Assembly (NCBI GenBank): GCA_017893485.1
Contig: CM030362.1
Coordinates: 259,699,755-259,763,754 of the forward strand
Source of the DNA: Hemerocallis citrina
Taxonomy: Eukaryota; Streptophyta; Magnoliopsida; Asparagales; Asphodelaceae
Reading direction: 5' to 3'
Length of the DNA: 64,000 nucleotides
This document shows positions 33,478 through 44,043 of the stretch, piece by piece; position 1 is the stretch's first letter, and each line of letters starts with the position of its first letter. The notes under the pieces were generated by a model. That model saw nothing but the letters and a program-made list of their open reading frames with translations. It was not told where the DNA came from and did no database searches. The translations under genes were made by a program, and so were the position numbers.

Positions 33478-34160
33478 TTAGAAGCACATTGTCTGCCGAT
33501 TTTGGATCCATCGGATCTGCATCACTGACAATGGTACTCAGTTCGCAGGAATGGGCTTTCGCAAATTTTGCGAAGACCTAGGAATCCAGTAGAGTTTCTC
33601 ATCCATCTCACACCCTCAGTCCAACGGCTAGGCCTAGAATGCCAACTGACAAATCCTCGATGGCTTCAAGAAGAGATTAGATAACCCCCCCAGGGACTTA
33701 TAGGTTGACGAGCTACCCAATGTACTGCGGTACTATCGTACGATCAAGAGGATTCCTATAGGAGAGTCCCCTTTCAACTTGACCTTCAACACCGAGGCAG
33801 GAATCCCCCTAGAAGTTGGGTGGCCATCGCGACAGATTATGAGCTTCGACGAGGATTCAAACTCAGACGGGCCAACCTGGACCTCCTCGTCGAAATTCAC
33901 GAAAGGGCGGCCATCAAAGGAAACATCTACCTACAGAGGTATAACAATTTTATAATCAGAAGGTCCGACCCGCCAACATCAAAGAAGGCAGATTTAGTGC
34001 TCAGGTGACTCGAGATATCTAAACTAGGCAAAAGGTGGAAACTGGTGCCCAACTGGGAGGACCTGTATAGGGTCTCCAAAGTTGTCCGTCCAGGCACATA
34101 TAAGACTCGGGGAGCAGGGTAGTCAAGAGGACCTGGAACGTCGAGCACTTGATGAAATTC
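33478..34160 (+). pseudogene. Outer Tat integrase remnant
   Basis: Begins abruptly inside the integrase (CRFWIHRICITDNGTQFAGM), so the zinc-binding domain and the first catalytic Asp are missing relative to the young copy. PQSNG is followed by a TAG where the next Gln was expected, and many further stops occur (SHPQSNG stop A stop NAN). The C-terminal part reads LRRANLDLLVEIHERAAI and PNWEDLYRVSKVVRPGTYK. 34160-34340 is 3' untranslated sequence with no recognisable gene. Confidence 0.85.
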
Positions 34161-34340
34161 TAAGAAGGCCCCTAGGGTCTCCACTTGTAATGACGGCCCA
34201 GAAAACCTATGCATGTACTTGCCCTTCGACATCTAATGAATATAAATTTATTTTTCATTCCAAATTCTACTTATTGGATCACTTGCAATAGCACCAGAGG
34301 CCAAGCCTCGTTTAGAAAAGGCCTTGAAGTATCCCCTTCG

Positions 34341-34785
34341 TGATGGCATCCGATGCTAATGGCTTCAACGCCAAAGTCCTCGAAGGATATCTCATTCGGC
34401 ATGGCATCCGACATTGAAGGCTTCAATGCCAAAATTCTCGAACCCATCTCCTCGGGATGGTATCCAACCATAATTGCTTCAATGACAAAGATCCTCGAAG
34501 GATATCTCCTTCGGGATGGCATCCGATGCCGAAGGCTTCAACGCCATAAATCCCTGAAGGATCCCATTCGGGATTGCGGTATCATGCCAAAGTCTTGGAA
34601 GGATATCTCCTTCGGCATGGCATCCAATGCCGAAGGCGTCAACGTCAAAAATATTTAAGGTTACCTCCTAAGACCTACCCCTTTGGGATGGTATCCGACA
34701 CCGAAGGACCTCAGCGCAAGAATCTTTAATGTCCCCTCAGACCCAAACCCCATAGATGGCATCTGATGCCAAGAGTTTATGCACC
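34341..34785 (+). repeat. About 58-bp degenerate tandem array (about 8 copies)
   Basis: Units of the form GGCATCCGATGCCGAAGGC...TTCAACGCCAAA...CTCGAAGGATATCTCCTTCGG recur at roughly 57-60 bp, decaying toward the right end. Units contain a 7-bp hairpin CGAAGGA-TATC-TCCTTCG and a short palindrome GGCATCCGATGCC. The array lies just after the integrase, the same place as the 110-bp array of the young Tat element, but the sequence is unrelated. Confidence 0.85.
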
Positions 34786-34789
34786 AAAA

Positions 34790-37170
34790 AACAATATGTA
34801 AACGACACCCGGGCAAACACCGAACTGGGGCCAAATGCTTTTCATAAAAAAAGTAAAAAATTACAAAGGGGGCGGTGGCCAGTCCACAATTGGCAAGTCA
34901 AGTACAAACAAAACAAGTGAACTACCACCTAAGCTCTCTTGTTGTCGTCTCGCACTTCAGCATAAGCTATCGCCACCAGTCAGCCGTAATGTTGTCATCT
35001 TGTACTTCAGCATCAGCTGTCACCACCAGTGGACCAACGACTCCACTCATTACTGCCTTGTGCCCCGGCTCATCACCAACTCCAATGCCTCGAGTGTAGA
35101 AGAGGCATCCTAGAGACCGAAAGCGATGATGATGAGGGGTACCAGACCAGCCGAGTGGGGCAATGATCCCTACAAGGGATTAATTCGCCACGCAGAAGAG
35201 GCACCATACATGTACCTCTACCCCGAAGGCATTCCATCATCCAGAAAGAGTTCACTGATGATGGGAACTCTCTTGCCTCAGCTCCGGCTAGGGATGTCAG
35301 ATCCTGAAATCTAGGATACCCCTGCTGCTGACCCCAAGAAGGAGCACCCCGATCCTCTCTGAGCATCGGTGAAGCAGCATCATATGCACTAGGGGTCCTA
35401 GCCGGGAAGGCCTCACCAAGTGCCGAAGGGAAAGAATAGATCAACATCGTCGCTCCATAAGATCTGATAGGCAGAACTTCATATCTCAAAATTAGGGACA
35501 AGAACAGGTTCCCGACCGAATACCGATCCCGGTGGGACCGAGCCCAGTCTCTCTAGACACTTCTCCATTGTTCTCGACTCGCCGATGATTATTTGGACTG
35601 CTCAACGTAGGGCCCACTGAATATTGAGACATCACAAGATGAAGACGGAGTTTGAGAAATTGGTTGTCAACCACGAGCGACAAAGGATTTTTTAGGCATC
35701 ATGGAGAACTCCCCAACTTCCCTCATTTATTGTAGGCCACAACTCCCTAAGCACCTCTAATGTCTTAACGGGTGACATAAACAAACACGTGCCATGTCAC
35801 GCGATTGGCGAAGCCCGGGTTTGCTCCTCGGCGTGATGCCCAAAGTCGAGCTCTGGTGAAAAATGCCTGAACATCCCCCCATCGACAATGCTCTTGGAAT
35901 GATATCTAATCCCGAGCGCCTTTACCAATTCCCTAAATGTTCCTCTCAGGACTGCGCCTTGGCCTGGTATCAAGGCCAAGACTTGGTGATAGAACCCTAA
36001 GGATCTTTCCTCGGGTTAATACCCCCAGCTTGGTTTCCAACTTTGGATCTCTCTGAAACTCGGTTGTCTCGGACACAACACCTTACACCAATGCTTTAAC
36101 AAAAATATCTCAACTAGTTCAACGACTTGCACAGATTTATAACAAGTCTTCCATTAAGCAAAGGAATTACAAAATGGGTAGTGGCCAGTCCGCGATCGGC
36201 AAATGAAACAACAAAGTTACAATTAAACGCTCACACAATTAACCTCTCGAAGCAGCTCCTAGAAGCCCTACCACTGTTGACGTGCCGAACCGAACGTGCC
36301 TGCAGCAGAGGCCTTGTAGGAATATTTGTAAAACTTTTTGATCTGCCCTCATGGACCTGTCATGGGTGCCCCTACAAACTCCCACCTTGATGGTTCCTCG
36401 GACGACGAGTTTGGGAAGCCGGACCCAAGATGCCCAAGCAATGAACAAGCACCAGATCACTGCCCCCGCCTCTCAGGCAAGCCCACGAACTCGCTGCGAA
36501 TGGTGTATACTCAGTCCCAGCCTTCGGAAACCGACAACGATCATCAGGTCTCGGGATCTGAGATATACCTGAAGAGGCTCAATGGGGTCACCCAGATCCT
36601 ATTCGGGTCCTTGAGAACCAGAAACGCCAGTACGAGAGGCCCTAGCCTGGTCGAATATCCCCAAGCTGTAGATGAGCCTAACCATGAATGGGTCATTTCT
36701 CTTGGGTCTTGAGGGTAAATCTTCAGATCTTGGAATCCGGGATGAATAGCCCGAAGCGACAAGCATGAGTCCTGATCCCCTCTAGGTCAGACACTCGGAT
36801 AGCAAAGTTCCCCCTCAATGTCTCGACCATTCCCCCATTGTGATCTGGAACTGCTTGAGGAGAATGTGATTTATAAGATTTTGGAGATCGCCCCGAAAGT
36901 CTCATCATTTATTGCTGTCAATGCTCAACTCCCAATATCAATAGTTACCACAGTCATTAGAAAACATGATGTAAGTAGGACCACGTGGCACTACACGCGG
37001 GTCTTCAAGAAGCATGAGAGGAATCATAGGTCAGACCCAAGCTCCTGAGGCGGTGACCTGGGATCCAAAAGCAAGACTACCAAACTCGATATCATAAGGC
37101 AAATGAGTTTTATTCATTAAACGAATGGAAAATACAAATGCGGTGGCGAGTCAGCAAAAATGCGAGAATA
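34790..37170 (-). pseudogene. Remnants of two downstream opposing units
   Basis: No usable reading frame, but two copies of the 3'-end block read on the minus strand bound the region: GTGGCCAGTCCACAATTGGC (34878-34897) and GTGGCCAGTCCGCGATCGGC (36183-36202), each with TTTGTAA beyond it. Minus-strand phrases GYPRFQDLTSL (about 35300-35340) and HPGFQDLKIYP (about 36715-36745) show that the two stretches are related to each other. By position they correspond to units 2 and 3 of the young element. Many stops; nothing else recognised. Confidence 0.45.
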
Positions 37171-37178
37171 CAAGCGAC

Positions 37179-38141
37179 CTAATTTCCAATGTCAGAAATG
37201 GGGTGCTCCTCCTCGGCTAGGGGGGCAGGGATGGTTGGCTCATGATTTGCCAAATCCTCCCCAACATTGGGGGCGACAGCTTCATCATCCAATTCTTCAG
37301 GGGGAAGGCCTTCGAGGTCTATCCCTGAGTGCTTCGCCTCAACCTCTTTGAGGGTGCGCCCATATTCCTTGTCCTCTGCATCGACAATGTCCGCTATGGA
37401 CCCATGGTGTTCTCTCTTCAATTTTGCCTCCTCCGTTTGCCACACCACTTTCTCGGAGATCAACCGATCCTTTTTTTGAGAGCTCTGCTCGAGCTTCCCT
37501 CTCCTTAGCCAGGTCTGCCTTCAACTGGCCTATGCACCCTTCGAGGCTCCCAACACGCGAGAGGAGTTCTATCTCGGCTGCTTCTGCACGCTGCACCTGT
37601 CGAAGAAGCTGATTAGCTCGACCCCTTGAATGGTCGCCTGCACAAGATCATCAGAGTATGCTTATCAAAGTGCAAGGAAAATGATTACGCAAGATAGACC
37701 CCGGGATAGACACGGGGAGAAACTCGCCATAATCGAAGCTTGCGCCCAGCTACCGTAAACCTCCTCCCCAGTTTTGCTCACGAGATCAGCAAGGTCACGA
37801 GGATTGGTAAGATGGTAAACCATCTCCAATGCAGTAGGCTGGCTGATCGACGCGTACGCCTCGATCACAGACCATGAGGGGACCCACACCTTTTCCGACT
37901 TGAATGGTTTTGCCGCTGCCGTGGCACCGGTCGTGAACGTTGGAGGAGGCCCCTTGCCCTCCTTTTTGACGGTTGATTCGACCACCGTGGCCTTGGGGGG
38001 CTCGGGGTCTTTCACTTTCTGTTTCGGGAGATCCTCCACTTCCAGAGGCAGCTGTTTCTGCGATGTCTCCCCCTCAGGAATCTTAACATCGGCCCCAGCC
38101 TTCATCCTTGCCTCGGTCTCGACCTCCCTTTTCCTTGGAAT
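37179..38141 (-). pseudogene. Opposing Transposase_28-type gene, C-terminal half (outer Tat)
   Basis: Minus strand. Exon 37720-38141 reads IPRKREVETEARMKAGADVK, a Lys/Pro-rich linker, then VPSWSVIEAYASISQPTALE and LTNPRDLADLVSKTGEEVY, the equivalent of the IPDWQVMNVDGFLGDG...AVRHLPTP segment of unit 1 in the young element. An intron with acceptor TTGTGCAG (minus strand, near 37636) separates it from a coiled coil (AAEIELLSRVGSLEGCIGQL, LAKEREARAELSKK) and a second frame ending in an acidic tail (AVAPNVGEDLANHEPTIP) at 37179. The N-terminal domain is absent, lost at or near the junction with the solo LTR at 38142. Confidence 0.65.
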
Positions 38142-39350
38142 CAAATTTTATCTATTTGGTTTGATTTTGATTTGAGTAAATAATTAATTTTGCAAATTGG
38201 GACTTTTAGGGGGTTTTATTTGTAAAATGACCCCAAAGAAACCCTAAAATCATCCTGGCTTATTTAGTGAGCAGCAACTTTCGGCCTCCCTTTTCCTTGG
38301 AATTTTTGGTGATTTTCTTGAGTCATTGAGGAGTGGATGTATTGCTTGGAGAAGGCTACTCTTTTGTGTCAATTTTCTTCTTAAGGTGGGTAACACTCCA
38401 ACTCTCGTGTTATATTTTATCTCATAAATATTTAGTATCATGCTAGACATGAACTTTTGTTAGTCATGGGTTGTACGTAGCATGATTGTAGTATTTGTAG
38501 AGATCTATGTATGATATGAGATTGTTGATTATGAGGCATAATGTTTGAATCTTGATTGTATGTTGATCTAAAATAATTTGTTCTTGGATAATGGAGTTTT
38601 CTATTCATGAAAGATCAAACTTTTATTTGTAAAAATAGATCTAAATAGCCTATATGTTATTGTAGAGGTGTAGATCTTTTTGTATGATAAAAGAAACATG
38701 TTTTGAGCAGATAAAAGATGAAATTTTTATGAGTTATTCACTGTTTTAATGTGGATTCCTGAGGAGTTGAAAACTAGAATTTTTATACATTGATTTCATG
38801 TTAAAACCCATTGAATTTTTTTTTTATATGAAGAAACTAGGGTTAGGGTTTTGGGTTAAACCCTAGACCTAGGTTGCTCGGGGTTGGGGTTTGAACAATG
38901 CCCCGAGGTTGCACAGTGCAACCCGAGCACTGTGCAGACCCCAGGCTGCTATTTTTTGCTTTCGGTTTGGGATTGTGGCTCGGTTTTTTATGAGCTTTTG
39001 TGAAGGTTTGGGTGTTAGGGTTTGAGAACCCTAGTGTGCATATAGATGAGTATATGTATATGTATAAATCTAGTGATTGTATGATGATTAATTGATTCTT
39101 TTGATCATGTTTCGAATGTGAGAATTTCATATTTCTGTGGGAATTTAGCTTCATATTTTAATGTATTCAAGTAATAAATTTGAGGGAGAAAATCTATATT
39201 TGGTAAATAAAATTCTCAGTTTTTTGGGGATATGTGTTACAGTACTTAAAGATAAAAACTTGAATTTTATAGGGGTATATTTTCAGTTTCAAAAGAGACT
39301 TGTTTCAGGTTTAAGTCGATTTGAATTCTAGAAGAGTTTATTGAGTTTTA

Positions 39351-42300
39351 TGTAACCCCCATTCCCGATTATACAAATTTCTCTTTTCTCCGTATTCCTG
39401 TATTTCAATTTTATTATAAATTCTCCTATTCTTTGAGCCCAAATTTACACACTAGAATATTCAAACTATTGTTAAAATCTTTACTAATCAACAATTATAT
39501 TTTATTCAAATGATTGTATATTTTAACACAAATCTTATTCTATTCCATAGGTTTACCTATTTTCTTATTTGATTAATTATTTATATGTTAGCCCAAATCA
39601 AGTCTAATCATATTATTGATTAATTATTAAGTGTGAAGCCATATACCCTATTTTGTTTTATCTAATTATTTAATCGTTACTATTAGTCATTTAAATAATG
39701 TACAACCCCATAGATCTTAATCTATCTTTTATTATTTATTATTATGAAGCTCCATCATATTTCATTCTATATGAATGTAAAGCCCAATCATAGCCATCCT
39801 ATAATTTGATTATTTGATTCTTCTTTATTGTCAAGCCGAAACTCCTAATCCAATCTATAATTTTGTTTATTTATTTATTTTGTAATCCCAACTCAATCTT
39901 GCTACCTTTGTGAAGCCCAGCCCATATTCAATTTGACTATTTTATATTTTTATTATCAATTACTTATTTATAAGCCCATGAATAAAACCAAATCCTAATT
40001 CATTCTAAAATCTTATTATTTTTTTGGAAGCCCAAACAAAAAGAAATACAAACACATACAAATCCTAGCCCAAGACCACACTTTTGAACCATAATTTTAA
40101 ACCCAAAATCTAATTCAATTCCTACCCTGTTAACTCTATAACTATAGTAAACACCCCCCCCCCCCCAATTCCACAACTGATTACCCCTATAATCCCCAAA
40201 TATCTCTCCATATCCCCACTAATCCTAACTCCCCTAATTAATCCCCTATTATTATAATATAATTAATTTAAACCCCCCCCTAATCCTTCTTTCCTGCCTC
40301 TTCACTACCGTGCGCAGCACCTTGACGCCAACTCGAGCACCGACCACCGACCACCGACCACCGACCACCGTCCTCCTGTTGCTTCTCCACCTCGCCACCA
40401 CCCTGAAACCATTCACGGCCTCCTCCACCATGGCTGCCTCTCATCCACAATCCCGATCGACCGCTGAACCCATCCCCATCGACAGCCTGCACCACCGCTG
40501 CCGAGCTTCACCCACCATCTCTGTCTATTACCAACACCCACAGCACCACCGAATGGCAACTGCACCGACTGCACCCTTCCCGATCACCTCCCTCACCCTA
40601 TTTCCTCCTTCAGCCCCTCGCTGATCACCTTCAACCATCGCCATGCCCCATCACCGAAAGCCAACCCCGACGTCTCATTGCCTTCCTCCATTGCTGCTTC
40701 CCTGCCCAACTCCCACTCCGAACCTGCTCCACCTGAAGCCAGCACCACCCGGAGTACCTTCAACATCCCCGGCCTGCACCTGCCTCCGACTTACTGCCGC
40801 TACTCCTTCACCCCGAGCATCGCACACCCCTACCGCTTGTACTGTTGCCTGCCGCCTTACTGCCCCTGCCTCATCTCCACCTTCTCCCAATCTCGCAGCA
40901 ACCCGAGCTCCAACTCCTCGACTGCCTCAAGCACCTGAGCACCACCCGATCACCATCGCTGAATTGTTGTCGTCGTTCATGCCATTGTTGTTGCTCATGG
41001 AGCACTGTCATTATTGGCGGTGTCGTTAGCTGCCTCCTTGTTGCCTTTGCTAACTATGGTGTTGCTGCCCTCTTGCCCTGCCGTCACCCTTACTCGCTGT
41101 CAGGGTCACCGTTGTCGCTGCACTTGTCACGGTGGATGTTCGCTTCCTTGTGTCGCTGCCCTCGCAATCATTCTTGCTGCTGTGGTTGTCGTTGTTGCCA
41201 CATTTTTGCCCGTCGTTCATCTCACACTCATAATCGTCACGTTATAAGGCAAGCATCTCTTGTACTTTTTTTTAAATTCTGTGCAAGCATTTTCTTTGAA
41301 ATCCGGCAAGTAGTCATTTAATTGAATATCATATTTAATTGAATTCCATTACTGGTTCATTATTTTCTTGATAGTACCATGTTATTAGTTCATAGTTGTC
41401 TTATCGTGCCATTGTTATTGATTTAAAACATGAACCGTAAATTTATCGTATTATTGAACATTCAACTTTGATGCCCTATAAATTGCCTGAGTTTGTACTG
41501 AGGTTTCGACCCAGTTCCCGACACTGAAACTTAGAACTTTGTACATAGAAATAGCACACTGAGTCTTGAATCCGAAAAATCTTCTCAATACAATTTATAT
41601 ATTGTAAGTTATTGACTTTTTAATATTATCATGTTTTAATTTGCAGAATCGAGAGTATGCATGAAACCCGTAAAGAATTGATTGGTTGACTCAGCTTCTG
41701 TAACGATAATGTATTGGGTGAATATGCGTTGAAACCGGCAGAGAGTCTACTTTCTAGAATCTCAGACGGAATCGGATTTGCATTCCCGTAGCAGCGGAAA
41801 AGTGAATTTGAGTACCAATAGGTGCTGCTGTTCAGAACTTGTATTGTTATGTTTTTGCATATAAACCCGTTAATTTTTTATATTTAACGAATTGAACTAT
41901 GTATATTTCATGTATCACATAGCCTTGATATTTTCTTGATATTAAATTGATACTATCGGTATCATCAATTGTATCCATTGCATAAATCTTGATACCACAG
42001 TTCTCGTTGATCGTATCGATTACATATTCATGATTCATGTTAATAAAACAATAACAAGCCGGTGTAATAAGGGTCAACTTGGTAGTGAACAGTCGGAGAC
42101 TGTACTCGGATGAGGGGCCTGTATTTCCCTATATTGTTATCGTTATCTTGTATCGTATTGTAGATAAATTCTCGTTATGAATCATGGATTCTCGTTATTG
42201 TCATCGTGCCGAGTACATGATCTGTAGAGTTCACAACTATAATCTAAACGATCACTGTTTGCATGCACCGAACTTGTGGTATAGGACACAGTATTACGTG

Positions 42301-42867
42301 CATTAGATAGATTAATAAAATATTGATAAACCTAAAGATCATCGACTATTGATTCATTGATTGTTGATTATTGTTTATCGACTATTGTTTATTGATTCTT
42401 GACCATCGACTATTGGCCCCATTGACTATTGTTTATCGACTATTGTTTATCAACCATTGATTATCGAATATTAATTTTATTATTGACTATTATTTATCGA
42501 TTATTATTTTACTGGTTATTGACTATTATTTACCGACCATTGTACAATTGATTATCCTTTTTTCACTGCTTGCTACTACTTGTCACCTGAAGCTTGCTCT
42601 AACAGGAACTCTCCATCTTTCTTTTGAGTTATTGTCTATACAAGTACTGATGATGGGTTACTGAAAGAACTTGACGCACTGCTATTGCATTGTGTAATCT
42701 TGTTATTCTGTAAGTTATAGTATCTCAGATATTGGTTATTGCATTATATTCTTGTACCTATTATTATTATTGTATTGTTCAGCTTACTTGTATTGTACAA
42801 CTTATATCATTCGTTGGGCCTCAGTTACGTGCCCGTGTTTCCGTATAACACGAAGCGGGGCGTGACA
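39351..42867 (+). mobile_element. Solo LTR, family 'TGTAACCCC...GTGTGACA', copy 2
   Basis: 3517 bp, starting TGTAACCCCCATTCC and ending GAAGCGGGGCGTGACA, with a perfect target duplication TTTTA (39346-39350 and 42868-42872). Same plan as 1648-4394: AT-rich first third, pyrimidine-rich GC-richer centre (40270-41250) and a 3' end with GTTGGGCCTCAGTTACGTGCCCG shared with copy 1. A poly-C run is at about 40155-40168. A TTATCGACTATTG-type minisatellite lies at 42340-42545. Open frames in the centre are compositional, not genes. Confidence 0.9.
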
Positions 42868-44043
42868 TTTTATGTATGTACGGAAAGTGAGACTTAAAGG
42901 TGGAAATTTAAAGAATTTTGTGGATTGGATTTTGTTTCCATATAAGAAATAGTTTGTATGGTAGCAACGGTTTATTCAGTGAAATGTGAATAATGAAGGA
43001 ACTTGTGGATGTACAAATGTTTATTTTTGGAATGAGATATTCCTGTTGAGATTTTTATTCACAGTCATAATGTTGTGGGGAAAAGTTTTGTTTTTAAGAA
43101 AAGAGAATATAAAGAATATTTTGAATGATTGAACCAAGTGAGGTTTTTGTTTGTGATTAAGGTTATTATGAGAACCCTGGATGGACGCTTGAGGCGTTGA
43201 GTTGGGGGCACTAGATACTGAGCGAACCCAAGAGTACTGGCAGTGAATATTTTGATTGTAGGAAATTAGCATGAGAGGCTAGTGTTCCTGGCTTGGCAAG
43301 TGATGTCCGGTAGGGTAGATCTGGTTCTAAGTGGTTCAGGTTGTTATTATTACAAATCTAAGGATAGACACTAAGTTGGGAGCTGTGACGGAACTTGGGC
43401 AACATAAGTATGGGCTCTGTTTTCAATCGGATGGATGTATTCTGGGACTGTGTATTTGTTATGTCTCTCTAGTATGTTCGCGTGTCGAGGGTTGGCAGGC
43501 TTATTCGTAGATTGTCAATAAGTGAGACGGATTTGGTATGTTCGTGCGTCGAGGGTCGGTAGGCCTATTCGCAGAATGTACGGTGTATCTACGTGTTGAG
43601 GGTAGGCAAGCCTATTCGTGGAATGTGCGGTGTATCTGTGCGTTGAGGGTCAGCAGGCCTATTCGCATGGTATACGGCAGGGAGGTGATTCGCCAGAGTT
43701 AAAGTGATGCTTGCGGGATGATTGCGTGTTTACACTTGTACAACTTCGTGGGTTGCGTACCGGGGCTGGGGTCTATTCACGGAGTGTCTAATCATCTCTG
43801 TCGCTGGTGTTGTTTTCATGGCAAGAGATTGAACCCTAAAATGTGGTGAAAGCTAAGAGCTTGCCCTTGGACCTATGTAATATGGGATGCATAGAATCCG
43901 AACAAGTATGCAATAGTGTGCATCGTGTGTATTGTGTTTTCTTGAACATTATTTTATGCATTTTCTTTGTTTTCCAAACACACTTATTCATTTAGTGTAG
44001 TTTCACTTGTTGATTTTATGTGTCTTTTATCGTTGTTTAATTT

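Noticed and set aside
40150..40170. Poly-C run, considered as a G-quadruplex or assembly artefact
   Set aside because: A single homopolymer run inside a pyrimidine-rich LTR; its length may be a sequencing matter and nothing else supports a function.
40280..41321. Several overlapping open frames on both strands in the GC-richer centre of solo LTR copy 2
   Set aside because: They are Ser/Thr/Pro/His-rich by composition, have no recognisable domain, and are not colinear with the frames in the centres of copies 1 and 3.
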